Assembly (NCBI RefSeq): GCF_000003815.2
Contig: NC_049990.1
Coordinates: 5,651,451 to 5,715,450, forward strand
Length of the DNA: 64,000 bases
Source: Branchiostoma floridae
Taxonomy: Eukaryota; Chordata; Leptocardii; Amphioxiformes; Branchiostomatidae
Direction: 5' to 3'
Numbering within the stretch: the stretch's first letter is position 1; each line of letters begins with the position of its first letter. Both the position numbers and the translations under genes were made by a program. The notes under the pieces are model-generated. The model had not been told where the DNA came from and made no database searches. It was given only the letters and a program-made list of their open reading frames with translations. This document shows, piece after piece, positions 23,916 through 34,400 of this stretch.

Positions 23916-24819
23916 TATCAGGCTAATTGTGGATGAAGTCAAGTCACGTCAAGCCAAGTCTACCTCATGTACCCTCTTCTCATCCCTACCCTTCTATTTC
24001 ATGATCAAGTACACGTACATTTCCTTAAATGGCAACCGGATACATCTAAGAACAATAAAGGAAAACCCCAGGATTTCTCGACATCTTTGCAAGACATTCT
24101 TATTTCGACGGAAGCAAGGCGGTCCCCCTGTTGAGAGTATGTCGTGTCGGCTCTCTTACGTTGTCAAAACCACACATTTCGTCAGGTGCTTTTGACAACC
24201 TTGTAGAGAAACAGCAACCTTTAGCGGCATCTTAAAAGACTATAGAAGCTTTTGAGGCCTTATATATAGCTTCTTGTAGCTCCGTAGGCGTTTCCGGTGT
24301 CACCTTTAGCCAAAGTCGTGTATATATATATTCTGAATATCTGTCTGTTTGTATTTTTTTACATCATACTGATTTAACATTACAAACCCGATAGAGACAA
24401 TGATACAGGCTTAAAATACTTAATACAATAAGTGAAAGGGTTGTCAAAATAGCCTGTCAAATACAAATGTTTGTTGTGAATATACGTTTGCTTTCTGTCC
24501 TGGCTTGTTGTTCATATATGTCAGATGTAGTTTTGATATGTTATATCTATTTTCCAAAATGCTACTTACTTTCCACATCTTAATTGAAAAGACATATGTT
24601 GTGCTTGATTAATTTTCGAAAACAATAGTAGTCATTTTGTCGCTCCAAGATGAGGTTTTCTGAACTGAGGAGTTTCTGCAAAATATCAATACTATTTGCT
24701 TTTTATCACATTCAATGATTATTACTATTCTAACATTGAATAGTAATAATGATATGTAACATTTTCTTTCTTAATTGCCAACATTTTTTTCTTTACAAAA
24801 TACACAAGGACGACCATCA
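23916..24819. other. AT-rich intergenic DNA
   Basis: No gene is recognised. The 88-codon frame at 23929-24195 has no recognisable motif. A small inverted repeat (attattactatt/aatagtaataat) sits near 24718-24750. Confidence 0.4.
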
Positions 24820-24965
24820 GGTCATGTAGGTGTCACCATGTGTATCCATGGCAACCGTTGCTAAGGCGTTGACAAGGTGGACCACGCCCACCTGTCGATA
24901 CCAATTACAGCAACATTGTCCATATGAAAAATGACATTCTTCATTAGCCACCATTGACACGAACC
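24820..24965. promoter_or_regulatory. small island with X-box-like site
   Basis: GC-balanced patch containing GTATCCATGGCAAC at 24842-24855, one base off the RFX X-box consensus GTNRCC-N0-3-RGYAAC. GTCACC precedes it at 24832-24837 and CGTTGC follows it. CACGCCCACCTG lies downstream. RFX use in ciliated neural cells is plausible but inferred. Confidence 0.3.
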
Positions 24966-24999
24966 TTTTATATAACATGTGTTCTAATTGCTTTTCTAC

Positions 25000-25790
25000 A
25001 ATGCTTTTATTTTACATCTACTTCGCTTGAGTCTTTCCCTAAAGTGACTGCGAGGTTATTGATATATGTATTTAACCCTACAGAGGACAAACATGTTTGA
25101 GATTGTTGATTTTCAATAGACAGAAATAACAGAGCTATTATGTGCCTTTCTTCTTTTATACAATATTTTTATTTTACATCTACGTCACTTGATTTTGTCA
25201 GAAAGCGACCACATGATAATAGATATATGTATTTAACCCCAGAAAGGACAAACATGTTTGAGATTGTTGATTTTCAATAAACAGAAATAACAGAGCTATT
25301 AGTATTATGTGCCTTTCTCCGGCTGGCTGTTTTTTTAATTCTATATCTACATCGCTTGATTTTTTTCAGAAAGCGACCACATAATAATAGATATATGTAT
25401 TTAACCCCAGAGAGGACAAACATGTCTGAGATTGTTGATTTTCAATAAACAGAAATAACAGAGCTATTACTATTATGTGCCTTTCCCCGGTTGGCTGCTT
25501 TTATTCTATATCTACATCGCTTAATTTTTTCTTAAGTGACTACAAGATTATACATATATGTGATTAACCCTACAGAGGACAAACATGTTTACGATTGTTG
25601 ATTTTAAATAGACAGAAATAACAGAGCTTGTCTGTGTCTTTCCGCGGTTGGCTGCTTTCAAGTATGTGTATGTACATCGCTTGATTTTGTATTTAACCTT
25701 AGATAGTACAAACATGTTTGAGATTGTTGATTTTCAATAGACAGAAATAACAGAGCTATTCTGTGCCTTTCCGCGGTTGGCTGCCGAACG
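25000..25790. repeat. five-copy tandem array, 129-168 bp
   Basis: A core reading gacaaacatgtttgagattg then ttgattttcaatagacagaaataacagagctatt recurs five times, anchored at 25086, 25247, 25415, 25578 and 25707. Linkers contain tacatctacttcgcttga and tatatgtatttaaccc. Copies 2 and 3 are most alike, suggesting stepwise expansion. No CRISPR-like spacer structure is present. Confidence 0.92.
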
Positions 25791-26030
25791 TTTCTCGCGG
25801 CGGGTCGCTCCCGTCACCCTAGTGGCTGCCTCTGTAAGAAGGTCCTCCCGACACGAGAGCACCTCTGTTCTCCTCCACCCATTGTGACAACAACACTTGG
25901 CTTTCTTTCCGTTCTTTCTCCTGCAAGTAACTCTATCGTCCTGCCGGGCACGGGGAAGGGGAGGGGGTCAGTCAGGGTCAGGGTCGCCGCACAATTGTTT
26001 AATCTCCTCTGTGAAACGTGTTGCACTTTG
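25791..26030. promoter_or_regulatory. GC-rich block with G-quadruplex tract and SOX-type palindrome
   Basis: Immediately after the tandem array the DNA becomes GC-rich and unique. G runs at 25946-25948, 25952-25955, 25958-25961, 25963-25967, 25975-25977 and 25981-25983 with loops of 1-7 bases meet the G-quadruplex pattern on the + strand. ACAATTGT at 25991-25998 is an 8-bp palindrome made of two opposed SOX-type ACAAT cores. Function is inferred. Confidence 0.4.
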
Positions 26031-26755
26031 CTAAATCCCTTTATTAGTTTTTTTATTGATTAGGTGTCTGTTTCTTGTCAGCCTTCCATGGAAAGTTTGG
26101 CACAGGACAGTAGCTAATCGATGTAAGGGCTGTGTCATCTGGTGAAGGACGAAACGACTCTGAAATAGATATAGAAGACTATTCCATGTTCATTCCCTTA
26201 CATATGTTTCAAATATGATAGTAAAACACATAATCTCATAGACAATTTATTTAGTTATGATGGACAATTGAATTATCTGTTTTACATCAATATTTCTTTT
26301 CATCTTTGTATAGTTCTTTTATGTTGTAATAAAATGTGTATAATCTCTTAATATTTTTGTATTTCTCTTATCTTTTGCATATTCTATGTTCACCCATTTC
26401 CATATCCTACACAAATGATAGTACAACACTTAATCTCATAGGTAGTTCAAATTATCCACATTTTGTATTACTATTTCTATCAATTTTCGCTCATTTTGTT
26501 CATGTTTTCGTCTGAAATATAAGCTAGATTGATGACTTCGGTATTTGTAATGTTGTGTAGCTTTAGTTCGTTCTAACAATCGGTAGGAAATGTCCCGCTG
26601 TGTACAGTGGGGAGGGGCACAATGACTTGATAATGGCTCGTATCTGTTGCAATTGTTATGTCCTGTTGGGGGTAAATGTTGCGGTATTGTATATATGATT
26701 ACTTATTTGTTATACTCATATTTCAGTTAATAATATTTGTCTCTTTTATTTCCAG
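26031..26755. other. AT-rich spacer ending in a splice-acceptor-like tract
   Basis: Mostly AT-rich DNA with a small GC-balanced patch at about 26570-26690. The last 45 bases form a T/C-rich tract ending tttatttccag at 26755, a strong acceptor-like sequence on the + strand. Confidence 0.45.
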
Positions 26756-26825
26756 ACAATGAAGGAAGATGTGGTCAATCGCTGCCACCTTAAAGGACGT
26801 ACGTCGGCTAGAATTCGAAGAAACA
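26756..26825 (+). other. candidate orphan internal exon
   Basis: The 70-nt segment is preceded by a long pyrimidine tract ending in TTTATTTCCAG and followed by the donor GTAAGTT at 26826. Only one frame is open throughout; it includes ATG at 26759 and would encode MKEDVVNRCHLKGRTSARIRRN (in two pieces MKEDVVNRCHL and KGRTSARIRRN) ending in phase 1. The other two frames stop. I do not recognise the peptide. It may be a 5' exon of a SoxB1 transcript, an exon of a Sox2ot-like overlapping non-coding RNA, part of an unrelated gene, or chance. Confidence 0.4.
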
Positions 26826-26873
26826 GTAAGTTGACACGTATTTCTAATATTTTCATATTCTGCTACGAAATTG

Positions 26874-27031
26874 TAATCTCCAAGCAGATCCTACGGTAGC
26901 ATAAGATAGTATCAAAAGCTGGCTTAGGAGTGTGTTTCGCTACCTACATGGCAAATGTACTCCTCTTGGCTGACTATCTCCTGGCTAGTTTGGTACTATC
27001 TTATGCCATTGTAGGATCTGCTTGGAGATTA
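26874..27031. mobile_element. non-autonomous TIR element, family B, intact
   Basis: The 158-bp element begins TAATCTCCAAGCAGATCC and ends with its reverse complement; similarity of the arms extends about 45 bp (through gcataagatagtatcaaa). It is flanked by a perfect 9-bp target-site duplication, acgaaattg, at 26865-26873 and 27032-27040. It has no transposase, and the 62-codon frame inside is a by-product. It inserted 48 bp downstream of the candidate exon. Confidence 0.95.
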
Positions 27032-27169
27032 ACGAAATTGGTCCAATCTATGTTTGAACCTTTGTTTATTCATGAAAGCTCAAATCGGCCTGCAGGCCGC
27101 TTGTCATCCTACATATAGAAGAGGCTATATATATAAAATACATCTACAGATATCACAGCATGGTACAGT

Positions 27170-27380
27170 CTGTTCTGTCACGTATCCACGTTCCTTGTAC
27201 ATGTACGATCGCCCGTAATATCACACGCTAGGTCGTCTGACAAAATGAAGATCGCTTGACATTTGCAAGCTGTCGTCTCCAAGGTTACCACCTGTCAATC
27301 ATAACGCCAAAGGGGCGTGGCTTCGTTTCAGTCATTTCACACCCGGTGCTCAACCTCTGGTTACCTCTATGACAGATGTA
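27170..27380. promoter_or_regulatory. island with PBX-MEIS composite site
   Basis: GC-balanced, repeat-free patch containing CTGTCAATCA at 27292-27301, the exact complement of the PBX-MEIS/PREP heterodimer consensus TGATTGACAG. GGGGCGTGGC (KLF/Sp-type) follows at about 27312. The same decamer occurs in the SoxB1 proximal region at 37239. Regulatory function is inferred. Confidence 0.4.
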
Positions 27381-27394
27381 CATAGTATATACGT

Positions 27395-28110
27395 ATATGA
27401 TATTGATTGATTTTCAGTATAGTATACCTCATAGAGAATAGATTACAGTTAGTACAGACATATGGTCTGAAATATGTATCACAAGAATCTCGAGTCTTAA
27501 TACAAAACTTACACATCTTCCAGCCAAGAAAAACAATATGTATCAGAATGTTTGTCGGGTATTCAGTCACGATTTTTCGTTATGGACAGGTATATGTCCT
27601 GTTTATATGACATTCTTGGTATATTATAACTCATATAGATGACAGTTATTTCATACATACCGATATTCTGATATGTTAAACAGAAGAATCCAACTTCCAG
27701 ATAAACATACTACAAAAATCGCTTCCAGATTATAATTAGATTATATATAATTTATATCGTACAGGTATAACTCATATGTATTCTCAGTATAGTTAAACTA
27801 GTAGAAATAGATTACAATTATCATTACATTCATACAGCTAGTCTGATATATTATATACAAGAATACACCTTCCAGATACCGTTATACAAAACATACTACG
27901 AAAAAATCGCTTCCAGGTTATGATTAGGTTGTATCGTATACTAGTGTACCTCATACATGTTGATATTCTCAGTATAGTACAACTAGTAGAATAAGAATTA
28001 CAGTCATCATTACATTAATACAGGTAGTCTGATATGTTTTATACAAGAATCCAACCTCTAGATAGATACCGAACCTTACACATCTTTAAACCAAAAATAC
28101 TACTTCAGGG
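27395..28110. repeat. four-copy degenerate tandem repeat, ~185 bp
   Basis: Words such as attctcagtatagt-aac, tagattaca-t-at, tctgatatgttatac, agaatccaac-tccagata and catactacgaaaaaatcgcttccag recur in order. Copies start near 27400, 27600, 27784 and 27969. The first is the most diverged. The frames at 27367-27610 are repeat by-products. Confidence 0.8.
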
Positions 28111-28354
28111 TCGAGCATTAAGAAATTGTATTACACGTTTTGGATGATAATATTTCGATGGATCCGAACTGTTGTGGTCTCCCCGATAGTTGTTTTCTTG
28201 CTGTCGGCTTGTCCTGAAGATCAAAGAAAAACACACACGCGTACATTAGATCTGTTGTTTATACTGTCATCAATCATAGGGAGATGGGTATGGCTACACA
28301 CTACAGTAAACATACACAGAGACAGGTATCCTCGCACGAAACTATGGTCATGTG

Positions 28355-28770
28355 TAGTCTCCAGGCAGACGTGACAGCTGGATGAAAAAGAGAAGAATTT
28401 GGCCAAATAGGGACAAACAAGTTGTCCTGTGATTTCAGTCTTTTGCAGTCTATCCTAATCTCCAAGCAGATCCTACAATGGCATAAGATAGTACCAAACT
28501 GGCCAAGGAGTGTAGGCAACCGAAATGTGTCCATTTGCCTTGTATTTCCCCGGTAGACAAACACACACCTAGGCCGACTTCACTCCTCTGCCAGCTTTTG
28601 ATACTATCTTATGCTACAGCAGGAGCTGCTTGGAGATTAGTCTATCCAGCTATCATGCCGGCCGGTCAGTTCAATTGCTAGGCCAATAAACTCCTACTAG
28701 GCTTTTATTCCTAGCTTGGCCAAAGTCGCCTATTACTATTATGAAACTGTTGGACATTACATTCGAAAAA
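28355..28770. mobile_element. family A element, right end lost, interrupted by family B
   Basis: It begins TAGTCTCCAGGCAGACGTG and continues with the same interior as the reverse complement of 8937-9159 (cagctggatgaaaaa, gaatttggccaaata, cagtcttttgcagtctatcc, then ctcctactag-cttttattcc and ttggccaaa). Similarity stops near the tattactattat run at about 28752, so the expected TAGTCTCTACC end is missing. A family B element at 28456-28639 splits it. Confidence 0.85.
28456..28639. mobile_element. family B element nested in a family A element
   Basis: Ends are TAATCTCCAAGCAGATCC and ..GCTGCTTGGAGATTA, with inner arms containing gcataagatagta and tactatcttatgc. It is flanked by gtctatcc on both sides (28448-28455 and 28640-28647; nine bases if the ambiguous terminal a is counted). 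The uninterrupted copy at 8937-9159 preserves the empty site (its complement reads gcagtctttccag), so this is a clean insertion. Confidence 0.93.
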
Positions 28771-29194
28771 GCAGTCAAACCCATATACATAGACATAAAT
28801 TTAGATTTAAGATAGATGACATGTTCATGTCCTGTATACCACTGCCTTACTTTGCAATTAGCCCACGGGCATGATCTTGCAATAAGATTATCATCATAAA
28901 GTTATTATTACTATTCTGCCATGCCGGAGTCTGTTAGAGACTAGGTAGTGTGTGCGTGCTTCAGATGTCACGCTTATGCATCCAGGTTATTAGGGTTTAG
29001 ATGCCCAATGATAATTCTGTTTACTATATATAAGAATTATCCAATATCCGATATCAAATCACACATGAAAGGTCCATGCCGAAAACGCAAAACCGTAGAA
29101 CAGAATAGTTCATTTACATTAGGAAATTGTGTGTGATACTGTCATAGCTCGGAGGACTATCATGCTCCGACTGGGGCTAAGAGCCCAAGTAAAA
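28771..29194. other. intergenic DNA with a dispersed short repeat
   Basis: Near 28853 the words ttgcaattagccc-cgggca-ga-cttgcaa occur; a close copy lies near 30118. A donor-like GTAAGT occurs at about 29172 but has no acceptor partner. No gene is recognised. Confidence 0.4.
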
Positions 29195-29705
29195 GTAAGT
29201 CCTATAATAGCTGTTACTGTTGGCAATTTATTGTTATTATTACTGACCAGTTAGATTGACTAAAAGTGTAACTTTAAAAATGTTAAATCCCCAAAACATA
29301 TAATGATTAATTAATAGAACGAACAATATCATGTAGATTGTTGGATGTAAGACATAAGCAGTGCTGTAGATTGATTAAAAGTCTAGCTTTAAAATGTTAA
29401 ACCCTAAAACATATATTAATTAATAGAATGTCCAATACAAATTGACTGAAGTGGGCACCGTGAAAGAGAATAGCTCTTATATTATTATGAAAGACATTGT
29501 TTAACAGCAATAACTGTTACTTCTGGAAATTTAATTGAATATCAGTGATAGGTTAGATGCATTTAAAGTTTAAGTTAAAATGTTTAAATCCCCAAACATA
29601 TGTTGATTGATAAAACGAACAATATCGTGTAGCTGTTTGGATGTAAGCTATGCGCAGCGCTGTCTTGTCTAATACAAATTGACTGAAGTGGGCACGCGAA
29701 AAATC
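29195..29705. repeat. tandem repeat of ~300 bp with internal duplication
   Basis: The sequence from ataatagctgttactg through ttagattgac-taaaagt, ttaaatccccaaaacatat, gattaattaatagaacgaacaatatc and tgttggatgtaag recurs, with an extra partial copy beginning near 29365. The words aatacaaattgactgaagtgggcac appear at about 29437 and again at 29675. No gene is present. Confidence 0.8.
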
Positions 29706-30296
29706 TCTTAAACAGAGAAGCGCGTCTTCAAAAATTGATAAGGAAATCGTCCTGACGTCCTGCATGCCATCATAGCGGACGTCCGGTCTGTAGATATCTC
29801 GAAGAAGTTCTGACGTCGTAAATCTTAAGGTTCTCTCCCCTCCCCAAGGAGGGGCCGTTTTTATTATGAATCACTCTGTTTAGAGAAGCCACAAAGACAT
29901 ATCCTAACTTCCCCACATTCACAGACGAACAGAAAGCCACTTTTGAAATCGCAGAACCCACAAATTTTAGAAAAGGTGGGGCTTATCGTCTCCCTCTGCT
30001 TCCAAAAAAGAAGTCAAACCCAACCTGTTTAGAAATAGCCAACACTAGTATTAGAGTAGAATATTGTTTATAACTGTTCACTGTCACTTGTATATCTCCT
30101 ATGTTTATACCATGTACTTGCAATTAGCCCTCGGGCACGAACTTGCAAATAAACTTCTATCATTTATTGGAGAGGAAATCTTAAGACTCTCTCCCCTCCC
30201 CAAGGAGGGACCGTTTTTATTGGAGAGGAAAGGGAGATGTCTTACGTGAGGGGAATCATCTCCCGGTAAACTGGTCGATTTATTCCCCTCTTTCAG
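29706..30296. repeat. region with paired short repeats
   Basis: The block aatcttaag-tctctcccctccccaaggaggg-ccgtttttatt occurs at about 29820-29865 and again at 30176-30221. Its ctccccaaggagg centre can form a small hairpin. The ttgcaattagccc repeat recurs at 30118. These look like relics of a dispersed element that I cannot name. Confidence 0.6.
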
Positions 30297-30980
30297 GACC
30301 ATGGACAGCGTAAACCGAGGAATTACGCCACCCTTAAGAGGCCGTTAAATATTCATGCCACTTAAACTGTTCGTAAATGTTGTAGAAGTAATAGTATACT
30401 CCTTGCTTTCTGCCCCGCCGTTATAAAAACACGGCAGACAATGGACGACACGGCCGGGACGGAAGGAGCGTACAGAGCCTCATCACCCGGGCCGCAATAT
30501 TGAAACTTATCCCGGCATTATCTTTTCAATTGCAGGCTAGAGCGGCCTAATATTTGGATATGGAAAGTACGTTTGCAAATCGGTGGATGTTGACACTTGT
30601 TATCGCCGCACGAAGGGCCTGTAGGGTCCGTCTGAAGTACGGTTCTTCACACCACTCCACAAAAACATCTGTGTCGCGAGGATTGGCAACTTTTTAGATA
30701 TGATATTTAGGAAGAAACCGTAAGACTGTTGATTAATGGCGTTATAATTGGCGGGGAGGTCGCTTCTCGTCAGGTTTAGATTGGCCCTCGTTTGCTACAG
30801 GCTTGTTCGATAGTCGTTGGGCTTTATACCAAAAGGCGACGTATCCTCTTCCCATCGCTCAATGTCGCTTTCTTTTTGTACGGCGCCCCTCCGCTAGGAA
30901 TTAGCCCGCCTGAATAATTTAGAAGGTTCAAACAATCGATGTGGGTCGAGGCTTTTCGGGTGATTCTCGCCCGTCAGTCC
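30297..30980. promoter_or_regulatory. GC-balanced island with sharp left edge
   Basis: The composition switches abruptly right after a pyrimidine tract ending CCCCTCTTTCAG at 30296, which also reads as a good splice acceptor. The block is repeat-free and contains an octamer-like TTTGCAAAT (30572-30580), CATTATCTTTTCAATTG and AATATTCATGCC. A 15-codon frame beginning ATGGACAGC at 30300 stops quickly. It is best explained as an enhancer-like island; a non-coding exon is the alternative. Confidence 0.4.
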
Positions 30981-31290
30981 TGCGATAGTCGGGTTACAAC
31001 TATCTCTTTATTTTCCCTCTGGTAGTTGTGGAGAAAAATAGGAGCCAGATCCCCGAGGAGGGCGTTGGCGGAGGGGAGATATAATTTCTCGGTGTTCGGT
31101 CGTTGGGGTTCCACCCTAAGCCCCTGCTATCGACTGAGACACGCTCTGTGCCGAGATGTGATTGAGCGGGTTTCTCCAGGAGAGACAGAGATGGGCTGGA
31201 GTGGGGGAATCCGTGGCAAGGGTTGCGCCGTGGCAAAGCGACTGTCAACGGAAACGGAATAATACGAATGACTCCATCCCACCATTTGTT
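30981..31290. promoter_or_regulatory. GC-rich island, possible regulatory element
   Basis: Repeat-free GC-rich sequence. Overlapping + and - frames of 73-102 codons in three phases indicate non-coding GC-rich DNA rather than a gene. No single motif stands out. It follows the 30.3-kb island with a short gap and may be one regulatory unit with it. Confidence 0.3.
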
Positions 31291-33880
31291 ACAGTCGGAA
31301 TATCGCACAAACCGAATATGAGAACCAACATCTGTATTCTCAGATCGTTTGTGTACATATTGCTTCTTAATGTCATGATATGATCATAGTGAAGTATACT
31401 TGAGTTGTAGTTGTAATTTTGATTTTTAAAAGCTTAAGTTGTGAATACCATTCTTCTACATAGAACATACAAAACTATACTTATTTGTCCTGGCTTTATG
31501 ATAACAGACAATTATCTAAGAACTTTCTTGTTTCTATTTGAGGTTTCTTTTTATAGCATCACTTCAGTGGTAGAACATACAGAATTCGCCTTACACACAA
31601 GGACACCACACAATCTTAGAAAATATTATTTGCAAGTGTGAAGTTATCATCAAGTGTTTTTTCTACTTATTGAATTTCCAAACAATTCCCGAAAGTGTAT
31701 TGTATAACAGAAACGATTTGTCATTTGGGAATTCACAAAAATATCAACAATTTAGAAAACAGACTACGAGAAATGATACTACATCGTAGAAGCAACAAGC
31801 AAGCGCCTACGAAAAAATTGCGAAACCCTTTTGACAAGCCAACAATGTGTACGTGGTATATGTTTACGTGTAAGATCTGCTTCGCGATGTTCTATTTATA
31901 ATACTACTGCATAACGTAATTTCGGAAACGACAGTGCTTGAACGCCACTTCAACTGTGCTTGATTTTGTCGTCTTCACTTTAATCGTCTTGAAGTTAACG
32001 TTCGCCAACGCGGAAACCATTAGTAGTTTCCTGTCTTGGGACGCTTCAAAATCATCCTCATTACATCTTCAAGTGTCTAGACTCTTTATAATGAGGTAAC
32101 TTCGTTACTTAGTGGGTTTCTCTGCTTTCTGCTGAGCTAAAGTGTTCTTTCATGATATGCTAGGACGGTTAGCGCGTTTTTGGCTCTGATTTCTATATTT
32201 TATACCTCAAGATCTATTCTTTTTATAGGCTCTTGAACGTACAGGGTGATTAAAGTTCAAGTTAGTACTACGTCCGAAAATTGGAAATGAAATATAAGTC
32301 AGAATTTAGAAGAAAAAAGAAAACATAGCTTCAGAGCTGAATTCTTCCTAAATGATTCTGTTTTTACAGGTTGAAGGAAAACGAATATGTCTTCAGTTTC
32401 TTTTGTTAGGCTTATCTTCGTGTAAATCCAGAATCAACCGTACATATCACGTGTTTTCTCTTATAAAAACATGATTCTCACAAGACCAGTGTATCACGTG
32501 GTGATACCCCCCCCCCCCCCCCCCCCGTTTGCCAAGAAAGATAAACAACAATCTGTCGTTTTAAATGGAAATTCATACCGAAAACACGCTTTGAGTTGCT
32601 AAAACAAAATTTTTCATTTCACTTTTTTTTCGTTCTTAAGTTAAGGGTGTTAAGTTAGTTTTCTCCCCCCAAACGAAGTTTCGCCCAGCTGTCAGTCACG
32701 GTTAACACAATGGAATGAAGCAGTTAGCGGGCGAAACTTAAACTTTATTGCGTGAAACTGTCGTTAATTGCAAGACACAACTTGGAGGATAAGGTAGCTA
32801 ACAAAGTCAGACCTCTCCCGTACAGAGGGTAGGCTTCCCCTCCCCTCAAATTCAATTAACCCGCACTCAAGGTTCCTCAAGTACTGATCGGGTTTAGGGA
32901 CAAACCAGTGACTAGTCTGGTAGGAGGAGAAAAACCTGAGGGGCTTAACAATTTTTGTCCCAAAGGTAGAGTTTGAAAGGATTTAAATGATTGATTATAT
33001 TCATAAATGTTTGTCATGGAATGTAGATATTAGAAATTGACAATATTGTACTTTTGCTTCACCTTTGTGGAGATGTAACGGATTGTCCCCTAGAGTAGAG
33101 ATATTTTCGCAGGATTATTTTACTGATTATGTTTAAAGCTGATTACTTTTTATCACTTTTTGGTGAGGGGCTTGGTGTCGAAGGGGGGGGGGCGTCAGCT
33201 GTGCTGTTTAGGGGGTATAGTATGGGGGTGTAATGACTCAAGAAATATACTTTCGGGGGGGGGGGTGCTAGATTCTTGCCACTTTCCCCCAATATCATAG
33301 ACAAAATTCTTACTTTCTCTAGTATTTCACATCAGTGTACACATATTCTGGATCCTTCTAACCAAAGTTGTAAATACAGACACAGTTTGTTCCTTGTTTC
33401 CTCGCCACTTCTGTGTTTTGGATAGTTAGCAAGTGGCATTTGATTTACAAACAACTTGAGGAAATGCTTGATATAACACCACCTGGGGCCACTGAACGTG
33501 TGAAAGTCATGTTTTCTAACGTATATAACAGTTGTCGGATTTGACTTGTGTTCAGACAACTAAAGTATATGTTTTGAAATGTTTAGAGAGAACTAGTTTA
33601 TTAGTTATCTATACAGGTTCAAAAGTTTGCATTTTGAAAAAAAGGTCACTTTTAGGGCTTTGCTTCTAAATTCTTTGCCTTATTATTCTTGTTCAGATTC
33701 CCTTTCCTTTACTTTACTCGTGTTTTGCATGTCATATATTGGATGTATGTGTGCGTAAAATCTGCCTCCTATAACTCACAAGTATATTGACAGATGACGA
33801 CAACACTATCAAAACTTTTGTATACCTAAAAGCTTTAACTTCAAGCCTCGCCGAGTTCTCTTTTTCCCGGGTTTGTTTCT
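31291..33880. other. AT-rich DNA with C20 run and palindrome
   Basis: No gene is recognised. GTATCACgtgGTGATAC at 32491-32507 is a perfect 7-bp inverted repeat containing CACGTG, followed immediately by a run of 20 C (32507-32526). G runs of about 10-11 bases lie near 33184-33193 and 33256-33266. The rest is AT-rich with short frames. Confidence 0.5.
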
Positions 33881-34400
33881 CTGTAACAGAGATTCTAAAG
33901 GTCTTTAGAAAGAAGACAGTGGGCCCAGCACACGACTAGTGTTTGTGAATAGTGTAGTGACCGCTGTTCGCCTTTGTTGGAGGAAACAGGTACACACACG
34001 TCGTGTAAGGTAGTCCATAAACTAAGCGGGCGGCTTGTTGTGTAGGTTTAAACAATAGGTACAAATCATCCGTTGTCAGTGTGTGAAAAGAGCGGCTTCC
34101 CCCTTCCCTTTGACTCCATAGTGTGGAGTGTTTGCCGCAAGTCTTTACTACCACGTTTTCATTGTGTGGGGCGTTTGAGGTGCTCTTCGCTATTACAGGT
34201 AGCAAATCATTGGGGGTGACGTGTGGACTTACACCCAGGTGTGGCGGAGAGAAGTGGTGGAGGACCATCACCGGGGGTCGGGCCTTCTCAAGCCCTCTTA
34301 ACACCTTAACACTGCCACGTCCCCGCCCATTCCTTTATCCACCTGCCTTAAGAAGTGCACGCGTCTACTTCCTTTCTCACTTTTAAGAACTCTTAGACTT
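33881..34400. other. moderately GC-rich patch
   Basis: It carries a 122-codon minus frame (33936-34304) overlapping an 87-codon + frame, neither recognisable. A word reading CCCAGGTGTGGCGG near 34237 includes both an E2 box and a T-box-like half-site. It is a weak regulatory candidate. Confidence 0.25.

Noticed and set aside
25000-25790. CRISPR-like regular repeat array
   Set aside because: Eukaryotic context, units over 120 bp with homologous linkers rather than unique spacers, and uneven periods.
29140-29180. Spliced-leader-like RNA (donor GTAAGT after a short hairpin-like segment)
   Set aside because: No Sm site or stem arrangement downstream, and a spliced leader is not expected in the proposed organism.
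33184-33266. G-quadruplex at the G10/G11 runs
   Set aside because: The long runs are about 70 bases apart and the intervening runs are separated by long loops, so the standard pattern is not met.
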